A DNA stretch of 64,000 nt from contig JAJEKB010020242.1 of the NCBI GenBank assembly GCA_022393335.1, positions 186,528 through 250,527 on the forward strand, in the 5' to 3' direction. Made by a program: the position numbers and the translations under genes. Position 1 is the stretch's first letter; every line of letters begins with the position of its first letter. Shown piece after piece: positions 1-10,876 of the stretch. The stretch is from Macrotrachela quadricornifera. Taxonomy: Eukaryota; Rotifera; Eurotatoria; Philodinida; Philodinidae. The notes under the pieces were generated by a model. The model was not told the origin of the DNA. It searched no databases and saw only the letters and a list, made by a program, of their open reading frames with translations.

Positions 1-327
1 TGCTGGATATCCATGTTTTGGTGATATTAAAGCAAATAAACGAATAAAAACACCCATATTTAAAAGAGCTCCTATTATTAATGTCATACGTATCGATAAA
101 TTTCTAGATAACCATATTGATAGTGCTGCACCAACAATATAAAGAAAGAAATATACAATACCTAAAACATCTACTTGTGTTTTTGTTATGCCAAAAAATG
201 CTGCTGCTTCTGATGCAATAGGAGCAAATGTCAGATTAGGTATACTGTTGGCGAAAGTTATCAGAAAATAGACAAACAATTGAAGCCATCGTATACCATA
301 GACACGATATTTAGTTTCATCCTCCAT
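1..327 (-). CDS. SLC49A3/MFSD7-like major facilitator transporter (5' part, cut by window edge)
   Basis: The reverse strand reads without a stop from an ATG at 327 to the window edge, 109 codons. The N-terminus MEDETKYRVYGIRWLQLFVY, followed by a stretch with LTFAPIA, matches the start of the SLC49 family, closest in my memory to SLC49A3 (MFSD7), where a YRVYxRRW motif leads into TM1 and a 'xxSFAPVAD' motif follows. Three hydrophobic helices can be seen (about residues 14-30, 52-70, 78-98), with the short polar loop between helices 2 and 3 (LSRNLSIRM) that MFS proteins have. The family are multi-pass membrane transporters of heme, choline or metabolites; the substrate here cannot be told. It is divergently placed from the E1-like gene at 1733. 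No intron is seen in this part. Family assignment is good; the exact subfamily is less sure. Confidence 0.75.
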   Translation of the reverse strand, partial: MEDETKYRVYGIRWLQLFVYFLITFANSIPNLTFAPIASEAAAFFGITKTQVDVLGIVYFFLYIVGAALSIWLSRNLSIRMTLIIGALLNMGVFIRLFALISPKHGYPA

Positions 328-1732
328 CGTTGTTAGCTTACTGTTCTTTTTCTATAATGCATAATGTAATAAAAATGTTCTATTCAAGTTACCTTTTTAT
401 ACATATATATCATGTGGGAATAATTACGGGCTTCGTTATTTTTCCCGTCATTCGAAAAAGTGGGTTATACAGTATACTCTCTTTTTTTATCTACAAGAAA
501 CGAAAAAAGCTACACAGAGCATATCATGAATTTGTGTAGGTTATTAAAATATTAGTCATTTTCCAAAAATGTGATTAGTTATACAAATCACAATTGGACA
601 AACTTTACTATATTTCTCAATGATTTCTTTAAAATCAATGATTTAAAACGAAAAATCATTCTTTTCTGTACAATTTTTTGCTTTATGTAATTTAGTAAAA
701 TACGTTATGAATAAATAATGTTGATGAACAATATAAGTAACAAAATTATGAACTTATATAGCACGATTCAACAGTAACAATTCAAAAGAAAAAGTGCTTC
801 CTAAAACAAATTCTTTTACCGATTATAAGGATTTTATCAGCACTCACATGTCGATTACGATGTAATTACGCCTCGTTACTATAAATAAAAAATTGTAGTT
901 ACAGCTAACTGTGACCCAGCTATTTGTGTAATTTCTATTTTTATTTTATTGTAAAGAATAAATATAAGAAAAAAATTTTATACTTAAAATATAGAAATAA
1001 TCTAATTTTTCATGTTTAAAAGATAGTTTAGAGAAAATTCTGATAAAGTAAAATCCCTAATCGTAGTTTTTCGCAAATGCAAATCATACTACGATTGTAG
1101 ATAGAATATTAATGCGGCACGCACTGTGATGCACGATAGACTGTACACATAACTGTGACGTAATTATTAAAAACATGGATAACATAGTCAACATAATTGT
1201 TTATTTCATTATATTAAAGTGATAGTTCGTGAGAATAAATCGAGGAGAAAAACTAACAAATTGTTAGTACGGAATTTAAAATGAGTTTAAAGCTGATTTA
1301 ATTCAGTTTTCTTTTCATTGCATACACAGCATAATTCTCTAACTCAAAACAAACAAAGTTACAAGCGAATATGATCAATATTTTTGTTAGAAAAGATTAA
1401 TGAAGAACAAATGATGAAATTAATATATTATATTGTACAAGAAACAAAAATTCTTTGATAATATCTCATTCTTTTTTCATACGTTTTTTCAATATTAAAT
1501 GATGAAAATAAAAGTATTTAAACCTTGCTTCATGTGTCAACATCGACCACTTTTGCGGCGTTTAACTATCGACTACGTGTAGATGAGTCATACAGTTCGT
1601 CATTGCCATTTATTTCACCACTTGTAGGCAATAGCTGCAGCATATGTGCATGCAATTACACTTTTTTCTTTTACTTTTTCAACAGAACTCACATAATCAA
1701 TAGCAATCGAGTAGTTATTCAGAATATTTTCA
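328..1732. other. Intergenic region between divergent transporter and E1-like genes
   Basis: AT-rich sequence with no open frame of convincing composition on either strand. It must hold the promoters of both flanking genes. No clear TATA box, repeat or RNA gene was recognised. Confidence 0.5.
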
Positions 1733-4700
1733 ATGGCTTCTGTTCAAGAACATCGATTACCAACGATTAGAACAGATATTGATGAGAATTTCTATTCACG
1801 ACAAATGTAAGTCATTGTCTATATTTGAAAATACATTCTTTTCTTTTAAAGATATGTATTAGGCAATGAAGCAATGCATCAACTGATGAAGGCGCGTGTA
1901 TTTATTTCAGGTATGCGTGGACTTGGTATAGAAATAGCAAAAAATATTATTCTATGTGGTGTTCAATCAGTTCACATTCAAGATCATAAAAATGTTACCT
2001 ATGGTGATCTTTCTTCACAGGTATTCCAGAGAATATAAACTCATGAATTAGAATAATAAGTTCATTTTCTTTCAAATAATTAGTACTATTTCACCGAAGC
2101 TGATATTGGTAAAAATCGCGCTCAAGTCGCCCATGCCAAACTTTTCGAATTGAACTACTCTGTTCATATTATCCATTCATCCGAACCAATTAATGAACCT
2201 TTCGTAATGCTGAATGACTTCGATGTAACTCCTCTATTCAGAATTTTCTGTTTGAGTATATGTACATAATATTCATAGGTCGTTGTTCTTACTGATGCTC
2301 TGTATAATGATCAAATTACTATTGGAGATTATTGTCACAAAAATCAGATCAAATTTATCATTGCTAATACCATGGGTCTATTCGGGTATTTCTTTTATAG
2401 TGAGAGTGTATTGCATAATTTACTTTCTTGAATATTTCAGGCAAATATTTTGTGATTTTGGAGAGAATTTTCAAGTGTTAGATATTGATGGTGAACAGCC
2501 TCAAACACATATTGTCACGGATATTAGTCATGTATGTATTGAAAACCTTTTTTTTCATCAATGTATTTAGAGTCTTGTGTTTGCCTACACATTGTAGGAT
2601 GAAAAGGGAATTGTGTCCATTTCCGATGAAGCACGATGTAACTTCAGTGATGGTTCATATGTAACTTTTTCAGGAGTACAAGGTATGAGTGAAGTTAATG
2701 GAAAAGAATTTCTAATTACTGTCTCAAGTAAATATACTTCATACTTCACAAGCAAAAATTTTTTTAAGAATAATATTCTTATTCTAAGCAGATCCATATC
2801 AATTCACTATTGGTAATACAACAAATTTTGGTATCTATAAAAATGGAGGAAAAGTTATTGAAGTTAAGAAACCTCAAATCATACATTTTGTAAGTTTTGG
2901 TGATATTTTTCGAGAATATTGCTCATGTTCTATATAGAAATCATTTATTGATGCAATGATTAAACCTGATCTGCTCATATATGATTATAATAAGCCTACT
3001 ATGCCAGCTCATCTTCACTTAGCTTTTCGCGCATTATTTGCATACAAACAAAAATACAACAGTGAACCAAAACCATGGAATGATGTAAGTGTTCAACTTC
3101 GATCTTTCTTTCGTTCTATTGATAATACGTATAGATCGATGCAGAGAATTTCTATGAATTAACTTGTGAACTGAATAATCAAATATTCGATAGTCCTATA
3201 ACTAATGAGTTTAACAAACATTGGATTCATCTCTTTTCCAAAACTTGTACAGGAGATTTATGTCCAATACAATCAATCATTGGTGGTATTGCTACTCAAG
3301 AAATTATTAAAGTATATTGTTCGTTTAATAATTGAATATATCACTGAAGTTTGATTCTCATCTCTACAGAGTGTCACTGGAAAATTCATGCCAATCAAAC
3401 AATTTTTCTATTTTGATGCAATTGAATGCTTAGCTGAAGATATTTATCAACTAATAGCAATGACAGCTCGTCTAAATAAGACCATATCGAATCAAGTGAA
3501 TGAAATATCTCGCTATTATTCTCAAGAAATCATCTTCGGTGAAGATTTCCAATATCAACTTGGTCAATTGAAATATTTTCTAGTAAATAATAAGATTTGG
3601 ATTAATAGAAAATAGGATAATTCGTTTAGGTTGGTTGTGGCGGTATTGGTTGTGAAATATTGAAGAATTTTTCTATGATGGGCATTGGTTGTAAAGACAA
3701 TGGTGCGGTATTTGTTGCCGATATGGATGTAATCGAAAAATCAAATCTTCATCGACATTTTCTCTTTCGTTCGCAGAATATTGGTGTATGTTGTTTATCT
3801 TTTATATCAAATACAGTTCTTTTTATGATACTTACCGCTATTCTACTTATAGGATATGAAATCAACTGTGGCAAGTAAAGTTGTAAAAATGATGAATCCA
3901 AACATGAATATTCATGCGTTGGTAGATAGTGTCGAACTGAAGAATGAACACATTTATAATGATAATTTTTTTCAACAATTCGATGGTATCATTACGGCTG
4001 TCGATGATATTAAAACACGTAAGCCATTATTAATCAATTTAAATTGAGAAGAAGTTATTGTATCGAATATTCTTATAGGCAAATATGTTGATCAATGTTG
4101 TATATATTATCGAAAACCATTGATCGATTTGGGTACATTAGGAATCAAGGCTTCTGTTCAAGTTATTCTACCCTTTCTTACAGAATCTTATTCTTCAATA
4201 GTTGATCCATCAGATCAATCTGCACCATTTGATGTCATCGTTAATTTTCCAAATAGAATCGAACACATTGTTCAATGGGCACGCAAGAATTTTTTAGAAT
4301 TATTCGTCGAAAATCCAACACAAGCTAATGAATATATTCTAGATCCACAAGCATTTTCTATGAAATTATTAAAATCCTCTTCAGAAAGTTATATTCATTC
4401 AACAATTGATCATATCAAACAAATTCTTGGAAATAATCGTCCAAAAACATTTATTGATTGTATCAAATGGGTGAGTTATCATTGTGGTCTAGAAATTATC
4501 AGACTTAATTTATTTTTGTTCAGGCACGAAATCAATTTGAAGAACTATTTCATAATAATATTACTCGACTACTTTACCATTTTCCTTCAGATTTCGTTGT
4601 CAGCAATGGCGAACGATTTTGGAAAAGACATTTACTCTGTCCACATGTTCTACAATTTGATTCATCGAATAATACTCATATCGATTTTATTCTTGCAGCG

Positions 4701-5736
4701 TCGAATTTAATGGCACATATATATAGCATTCCACAGGTTACCGATCGAGAAGAAATTATTCGAGAAGTTAATCTGATTCAAATACCAACATTCAACTATA
4801 GACCAGCTTTGATCGATGAAGAAAATACTGATGTTAACACACGAACCTTACTGACAAATGAAATGAAGATTGAGAAAATTCTTGCTGAATTACCTAAATC
4901 GAACGAATATGATGCTATTAAAATTCAATCACAAAATTTAAAACTAGACGATGATTTGAATTTTCAATTAGATTACATCATGACTATGACTCGTTTGAGA
5001 GCAGAAGCATATCAAATTGAGATTGTTAACCGAAGTGAAGTGAAACGTATAGCTGGTAATATTATTCCAGCAATCGTGACTACACCGGCTATTGTAGCAG
5101 GCCTTGCGTCTCTTGAAGTATACAAACTCGTTCAAAAACACAAAAATATTGCCTTTTTCAGAGATTCTTTTATAAATTTGGGTTTATCCTCTTTTCTATT
5201 TTTCGAACCGATGCCAGTGAAACAACGACATGTATGAATATGGAATAGTATTTTTCAAATAAGAAATATACTGATTTTATAATTTTAGTATTTAAACCAC
5301 GAATACACCTTGTGGGATCGATTTGAAGTACACGGTGATATGACCGTGGAAGAATTTATTGATTATTTCAAAGTAATCATTTTTCTCATCAATATTTGAT
5401 AATCTTCTATTAAATTCTCAAATATTTCTAGAAAGAATATCAATTGTGTCCAACTCTCTTACATATACGTCTCACTATTATCTATTTTCAACAGTTACCT
5501 AATAAAGAGCGGAGACTCGAACGTCTGAAAGAAAAGTAAGGAGAATCGTATGTTGTTATTGCTATTCATTTCTATACTGTTTTTCTTTTTCTCGAAGGAT
5601 TACGACAGTATACGAGAAAGTGACAAAGACAACGATTCCATCACATATATGTTCATTGGTAATAGAGATGGTGTGTGAAGATCTACAAGGAAATGATATC
5701 GATGATGTACCTTGCGTCAAATATACTTTTCGATAA
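1733..5736 (+). CDS. Ubiquitin-activating enzyme E1-like protein lacking the catalytic cysteine
   Basis: I read 17 exons (1733-1806, 1852-2020, 2084-2224, 2279-2385, 2441-2531, 2598-2727, 2792-2889, 2938-3084, 3135-3311, 3370-3582, 3630-3785, 3853-4018, 4079-4470, 4524-5231, 5289-5372, 5432-5535, 5598-5736), all phases consistent, giving 1031 aa; UBA1/UBA6 have about 1050. Domain order is that of a single-chain E1: inactive adenylation half ([18 protein letters not shown]), FCCH, active adenylation half ([30 protein letters not shown]), the YYRKPL and [10 protein letters not shown] signatures, then second catalytic Cys half-domain and C-terminal ubiquitin-fold domain (LWDRFEVHG to VKYTFR). 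In UBA1 the thioester cysteine sits in PICTLKNFPN; here the aligned stretch is [10 protein letters not shown], so Cys becomes Asp608 (codon 4231-4233). The adenylation motif NLNRQF is NLHRHF. The frame is intact over 17 exons, which argues for a maintained pseudo-E1 rather than a decayed copy. Whether UBA1, UBA6 or UBA7 is the parent is not clear. Confidence 0.9.
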
Positions 5737-8700
5737 AGTTTTATTTTTCTTTTTATAATCTACAATTCTATGCTTCATATCATGCGCACGATGTATTTTG
5801 ATTCAATTATACTACGAAATAAGGAAGCATACATTAAAATAGAACAGCATCTTTAGGTAAAAATGAAATTATTTTATCTATAGCAAAATGAGCATATTTT
5901 CTTTGCTACAGTAAAGATATATCCAAGTACAGCTAAAAGACTAACAGCCAGTCCGCTAGACACTTCACTGAGAATAATGCCCGTTGAAACTAGAAAAAGT
6001 ATGAATGTCACGGAGTCGACATGAGGGCAGACGTAATCCGATGATAATTGATAGCATGAATGTCCGAAGAGTAATCCTTAGATCACATTCGACAAAATAA
6101 GCATCTTGACGAAAATGAATTGCCCACATTGAAGAAACGCACAATACATGATCTAACTTACAAATGTATTTAACAATATTCCTATCATTCATTCCATCTA
6201 TTTTTTTCTGAATAGTCCGAGTATCAATTTCAAGGATCAAAGCTTCAAATTCCACTTTCGAAAATGGTGATAATTCTCAATCCGATAACCGGTCACATTT
6301 CTCGTACAAAACAGCAACACTAGTGAAAATCCTTCTTTTCCGAAAACATCACAAGATATGTTAATCCTCCTTAATGCAAACCGAAAAACTAAGCCTCATG
6401 ACAAAGCACCACGCAGAAAACTTTTTTTTTCTTTACGAAACGAACAAGATGTGACAAAACCACAACTACTGCTCATATATATATCACTATTCTACTCTTC
6501 CACTACTATAGCATCATACAAAAGAGGAAATATATCATCGCCAATGGCGAATATACTGTTGGCAAAATTCGAAACTGGCGAACTTACAGAGAGTCATTTA
6601 TTCTCTGAGAAATGGCTTTTATCCTTCCCTACCAGGATAATTGGCACTTGATCTTCGAACAATATATTGCTTGTGTTTCTCTACAGCTTCCTTCACTTGT
6701 CATTCAATTAGATCAGTGGGAAGCACCGCTAGGAAATCTGTTTGTAAACAACTTACCCTGGATGAGAGTGCTGGGAAATCGTGATTCCGCCTGAAAAATT
6801 CATTCCTTACAGAATGAACTTAGATGAAAATCTTCGAATTTCTCATGGGCGATTCATCCATTAGAGAATATATATTTCACCTGAAATCACAATATCCGAG
6901 CACCCTCAGCGAAAAGGATATATGCTAATGTATGTTATGAAGCCTTTCATGGCACCTTCATCCTCATCTATTAAGATGGTAATATTTTGTGGAGAATATA
7001 ATATTTTGAGAAGGAAGCATTAGCTTTGACTGAAGCTTTAGGCTAATGTACAGGCCATTAGACTTGCATGTGGATAAATTTTTAGATGAAAATTTGATAA
7101 TTTGACCTTTCACTGAATCCTTTCTCGCAGGTAGTAGACCCAATAAAATTATCATAACACAAGTAGAAAGGTCTATGGGCCGTTATCCTTCTAGGTTTTT
7201 TCTAATTTCACTAGTCCTACATGTCAGCAAAATATCAACAAAAAACACTATGGATCAGTTGGGAACTTTCGCTCATGAATCTGGTACCCTTATGCGCTCT
7301 TCAGAAATATTCGCATAGTTTTTGAGAATCTAAAAGTTTCATCTCTATAGAGTTCTATCACGAGTCGGTCAAGAAACCTACAATAAATATTTTATGTATT
7401 CCAAAAAGGCTCGACAAAACATCATGAACCTTGTCTTATTCTTTAGCATTGATACAGAATGTCTTTTGTGTTACATCAGTCATTCACACAAACAGAGAAA
7501 AAAGTGAATTAATGCACATGTTTTTATTCCTTTTTCGCAAAATGTTTATGCGCTGACGCATGTCACAGTATGGTACCAGGCGGACATATTCGAGAATATT
7601 CTTTTCTAGAACCTAACCTTTTATGTAGATACATGCATATGTGATCCATTATTTCCTAGAATAGCGGTTCTCAAAGCTCGATAAAACCCAAGAAAAGTGC
7701 CTGGTAAAGCTTGGACCTAGAAATCAGCATAAACAAAATCAAGCCGCTTGACAACATAACACAATATTCCACAAGCTATCAATATTATAAAAAAAAGCTT
7801 GCTTACCTATGACCTTTGTGGTAAAAAACAATTATCGTAACCCAATTTAAAATAGAATAGAAAACAAAGAGTCTTAATGCCGAAAGCCTATCATACTGTA
7901 TATTAAAAATCCTACAAAGGGATCATGTTTAATCAAGTGCGCAGTTTTATAACATATACGTACACATGTATCCTAATTGCTGTAGTAGCATCAACTTATA
8001 AAATCTTTCTTAGGCTACTTTAGAGAATGCGCAGAAATCCGATTTTGAGCACTCGTGTTACACTTTGAAGAAAAACCAAGGTAATATTCAGAATCAGTGC
8101 ATCAAACTACATCGAATGATATACAGCTCAACATACTTTTTCGAAAAACTTTTTTCTTAAAAAATCTTCTTTTATGAAAAATGATTTTCTGAATAGTATA
8201 CTGTTATTATTGGTCAAAAGAAAGCCGTTTCTAAGCAAAAAGATTGCATTGTCGTCTGCTTATGCAAAAGCTCTCCATGACTCTTAAAAAAAGTGTTTTT
8301 GAGTTGAAATCTCTCTCTAATTGGACGCTCATTTCAAACCTTAGTGTTGATGAATAACTGTCAAAAGAAAACATAATATAAGTAAAGGAGAAACAAAATA
8401 ATTTTTGGCACATAAAACCATATGTAAACAAGAGATTATTGAAAATATAGAATTCAGTAATAATTGAACGTGACATCAAACTACAAAATTATGTTTAAGA
8501 AAAATATACATAATCTCAATATCCAACGTATGCTCTATGAAAAAGTGATGCATTTTTTTCTACTTTCAAAAATTTTAATCTGAATAACTTTCACCTTTTT
8601 TCCTCATACGATTTCTTCTTGATGAAAAATTGCAAAGATTAAGCGATATTCAGCGGGCCAGCTATACTATATACCATCAATTTTCATTCTAAATTAGAAG

Positions 8701-9388
8701 TATTTTATATCACTAAATAGAGAATTATATGCTATGATTTATCAATTTAGGCTCTTCATTTATTGCAGTGATTGATTTTAATATGGCTCATAACAATAAT
8801 TCATGTGATATCAATTGTTATAGACTAAGATTAAAATCAGTAAGTCAATAATATAAAATGATTATAGGATGAAAATAACTAATTACTCATCTAATTATCT
8901 TTTGAGTCATCAAAGTCTGCATATCTATAGATATCTCTTCTAACCATTCACTCAGTTCAGAACAGGATGTTGACAAACCATTGTTTTTCTATTCGTTAAG
9001 TCTCCTGTCTATTTTAAATAAGTTGATATTGACGACTGATTACATTTGAAAATCACATGTTATTAAAATGTACTGCTCACAATGGAAGTCTACAAAAAAG
9101 AACTAAAGCGTAATGGAGCGACAATTTAGACGTCAGCACAAGTGCTCAATTATGCAATTGGTTTGTTCATGTCAAGTAACCTAATACTTATTTTTCTCCG
9201 TGTTCTATCAATGGAGTAAAGAAGAAAAAAAAACAAAAACATTTGCCACGTACTCTACTATGAGTCAGAAAATGACACGAACAACTTACAGTGAAAGAAA
9301 GAAAAGATGTAACGTCAACACATAAAACGTGTTATTTGCGGGAAGAATATAAAAAGAAGCGAGTAGTGAATAGTGGAACTGTTTCAAA
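5737..9388. other. Intergenic, about 3.6 kb, no gene recognised
   Basis: Short open frames at 5965-6255 (-), 6358-6651 (+) and 8231-8479 (-) have no recognisable motif, no family resemblance and AT-driven composition, so I do not call them. The only site of note is TATAAAAAG at about 9348-9356, just upstream of the ARF fusion gene. Confidence 0.5.
9348..9356 (+). promoter_or_regulatory. Possible TATA box of the ARF fusion gene
   Basis: TATAAAAAG lies 33-41 bases before the ATG at 9389. If used, transcription would start close to the start codon and leave a very short 5' UTR. In AT-rich DNA such a match can arise by chance. Confidence 0.3.
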
Positions 9389-10876
9389 ATGGCAGCACGT
9401 ATACTTAAAATGATCAGTAATTTATTTGCTGTACCAGAATATCGTGTGCTTATTATGGGTATTGATGCATCAGGAAAAACCACCATTCTCTACAAATTAA
9501 AACTCAATGAAACTGTTCAAACTATTCCTACGATCGGTTTTAATGTAGAAGTTGTGAAATTTAACAATGCTTCTTTGACTATGTGGGATGTAGGTGGACG
9601 TGATAAAATTCGTGCATTGATAAGACACTATTTTCAAAATACGCAAGGTATCATTTTCGTGGTAGATTCGAATGACAAAGAACGATTAACATACGTAAAA
9701 GAAGATTTATCACGTGTGTTAACAGCTGACGATTTATCCAGTGTACCTCTATTAATTTATTTGAATAAAATAGATTTACCGAATGCAATGACTGTTGAAT
9801 ATATGATTGAAGAATTAAAACTAAATGATATTCGACATCGACAATGGTTTGTACAACCATGTAGTGCTTGTAAAGGTGATGGTTTATACGAAGGTTTAGG
9901 CTGGTTAGTGCATGCATTGAAATCACCTCATAGTACTTCAGATTCGAAATATACGATACCGATTGATAACAAACAAGATGACGATAAATTATCAACATGG
10001 TTGTCTCAAATTGATGAAGATACGAATGAAGAATTCGTTGCAAAATTTGAAAATAATCAATTATCATCAGAAACATTTGATCATCGAACAGTATTAAGAA
10101 CAATATGGACATATTTAGTATTCTATGGTAGACAAAAGACAGTAAAAGTACTCTTTGATCATCTTCAAATGTATATGCAAGATTTCAATGTAACATTAAT
10201 TTATTTTTGGATTCAAATTGTTCATTATGCATTTGAAGCAACTAAAAATCCAACTAAGGATTTTACAGGTTTTCTATTGATGAATCCTCAATTATTGAAC
10301 GAGACTGAAGTACCATTAAGCTATTACAAAAAAGATACACTATTTAGTAATGAAGCAAAATCAACTATGATTTTACCAGATGTGAAACCATTGCCAAGCA
10401 TATTACCTGGTGCTTCACCGTCTATTATCAATATTTTAAAGCAAACTAATGACTTAGATGATGATGAATTTTTGAAACAATTCGATTCGTATACATTAAA
10501 AAGTTGGTCTCATCAAATTCAGTTACGTTTAATATGGCTTTATTTAATCCGTGATGGTCGTCGTGCTGGTATGAATAAAATATTTGATGGTATTAAAAAT
10601 TTTATTCAGAATAGTCCTATAGCACAAAAGACAACATTTAATTTTACAATGACTTATTTTTGGATTCAAATGGTTCATCTAGCTATTACACAAACACCAA
10701 CACAGACTAATTTTGAAGAATTTCTTAGTTTAAATTCACATTTACTCAATGAAGAATTATTTTTAGAATATTACAAAAAAGAAACTATATTGAATAATCC
10801 CATTGCGCAAAAAGAAATGGTGTTACCTGATATTAAACCACTACCAAGCTTTGTTGTGTCTAGCACGAAAAAATGA
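9389..10876 (+). CDS. ARF-family small GTPase fused to two copies of an uncharacterised domain
   Basis: This is a single exon of 495 aa. Residues 1-180 are an ARF GTPase: P-loop GIDASGKTT (24-32), switch 1 PTIGFNVE, switch 2 [14 protein letters not shown] (about 126-129) and [11 protein letters not shown] proteins are about 180 aa and act in vesicle traffic at membranes. Three departures stand out: the catalytic Gln71 is Arg71, the G4 motif reads NKID rather than NKQD, and there is no Gly2 (MAARIL), so no N-myristoylation. The rest is a tandem repeat of about 135 aa: copy 1 about 200-325, copy 2 about 345-490. Both have a W/LYL..GR helix ([20 protein letters not shown]), a YFWIQ-VH helix, a YYKK-T motif and end in LPD-KPLPS. 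I recall similar domains in hypothetical bacterial and invertebrate proteins but know no function. The start ATG has an A at -3 and begins right before the ARF amphipathic helix. Confidence 0.88.
   Translation: MAARILKMISNLFAVPEYRVLIMGIDASGKTTILYKLKLNETVQTIPTIGFNVEVVKFNNASLTMWDVGGRDKIRALIRHYFQNTQGIIFVVDSNDKERLTYVKEDLSRVLTADDLSSVPLLIYLNKIDLPNAMTVEYMIEELKLNDIRHRQWFVQPCSACKGDGLYEGLGWLVHALKSPHSTSDSKYTIPIDNKQDDDKLSTWLSQIDEDTNEEFVAKFENNQLSSETFDHRTVLRTIWTYLVFYGRQKTVKVLFDHLQMYMQDFNVTLIYFWIQIVHYAFEATKNPTKDFTGFLLMNPQLLNETEVPLSYYKKDTLFSNEAKSTMILPDVKPLPSILPGASPSIINILKQTNDLDDDEFLKQFDSYTLKSWSHQIQLRLIWLYLIRDGRRAGMNKIFDGIKNFIQNSPIAQKTTFNFTMTYFWIQMVHLAITQTPTQTNFEEFLSLNSHLLNEELFLEYYKKETILNNPIAQKEMVLPDIKPLPSFVVSSTKK

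Noticed and set aside
9651..10112. 153-codon open frame on the minus strand inside the ARF fusion gene
   Set aside because: It lies opposite the ARF coding sequence, has no motif and is explained as a shadow of the strongly conserved plus-strand gene.
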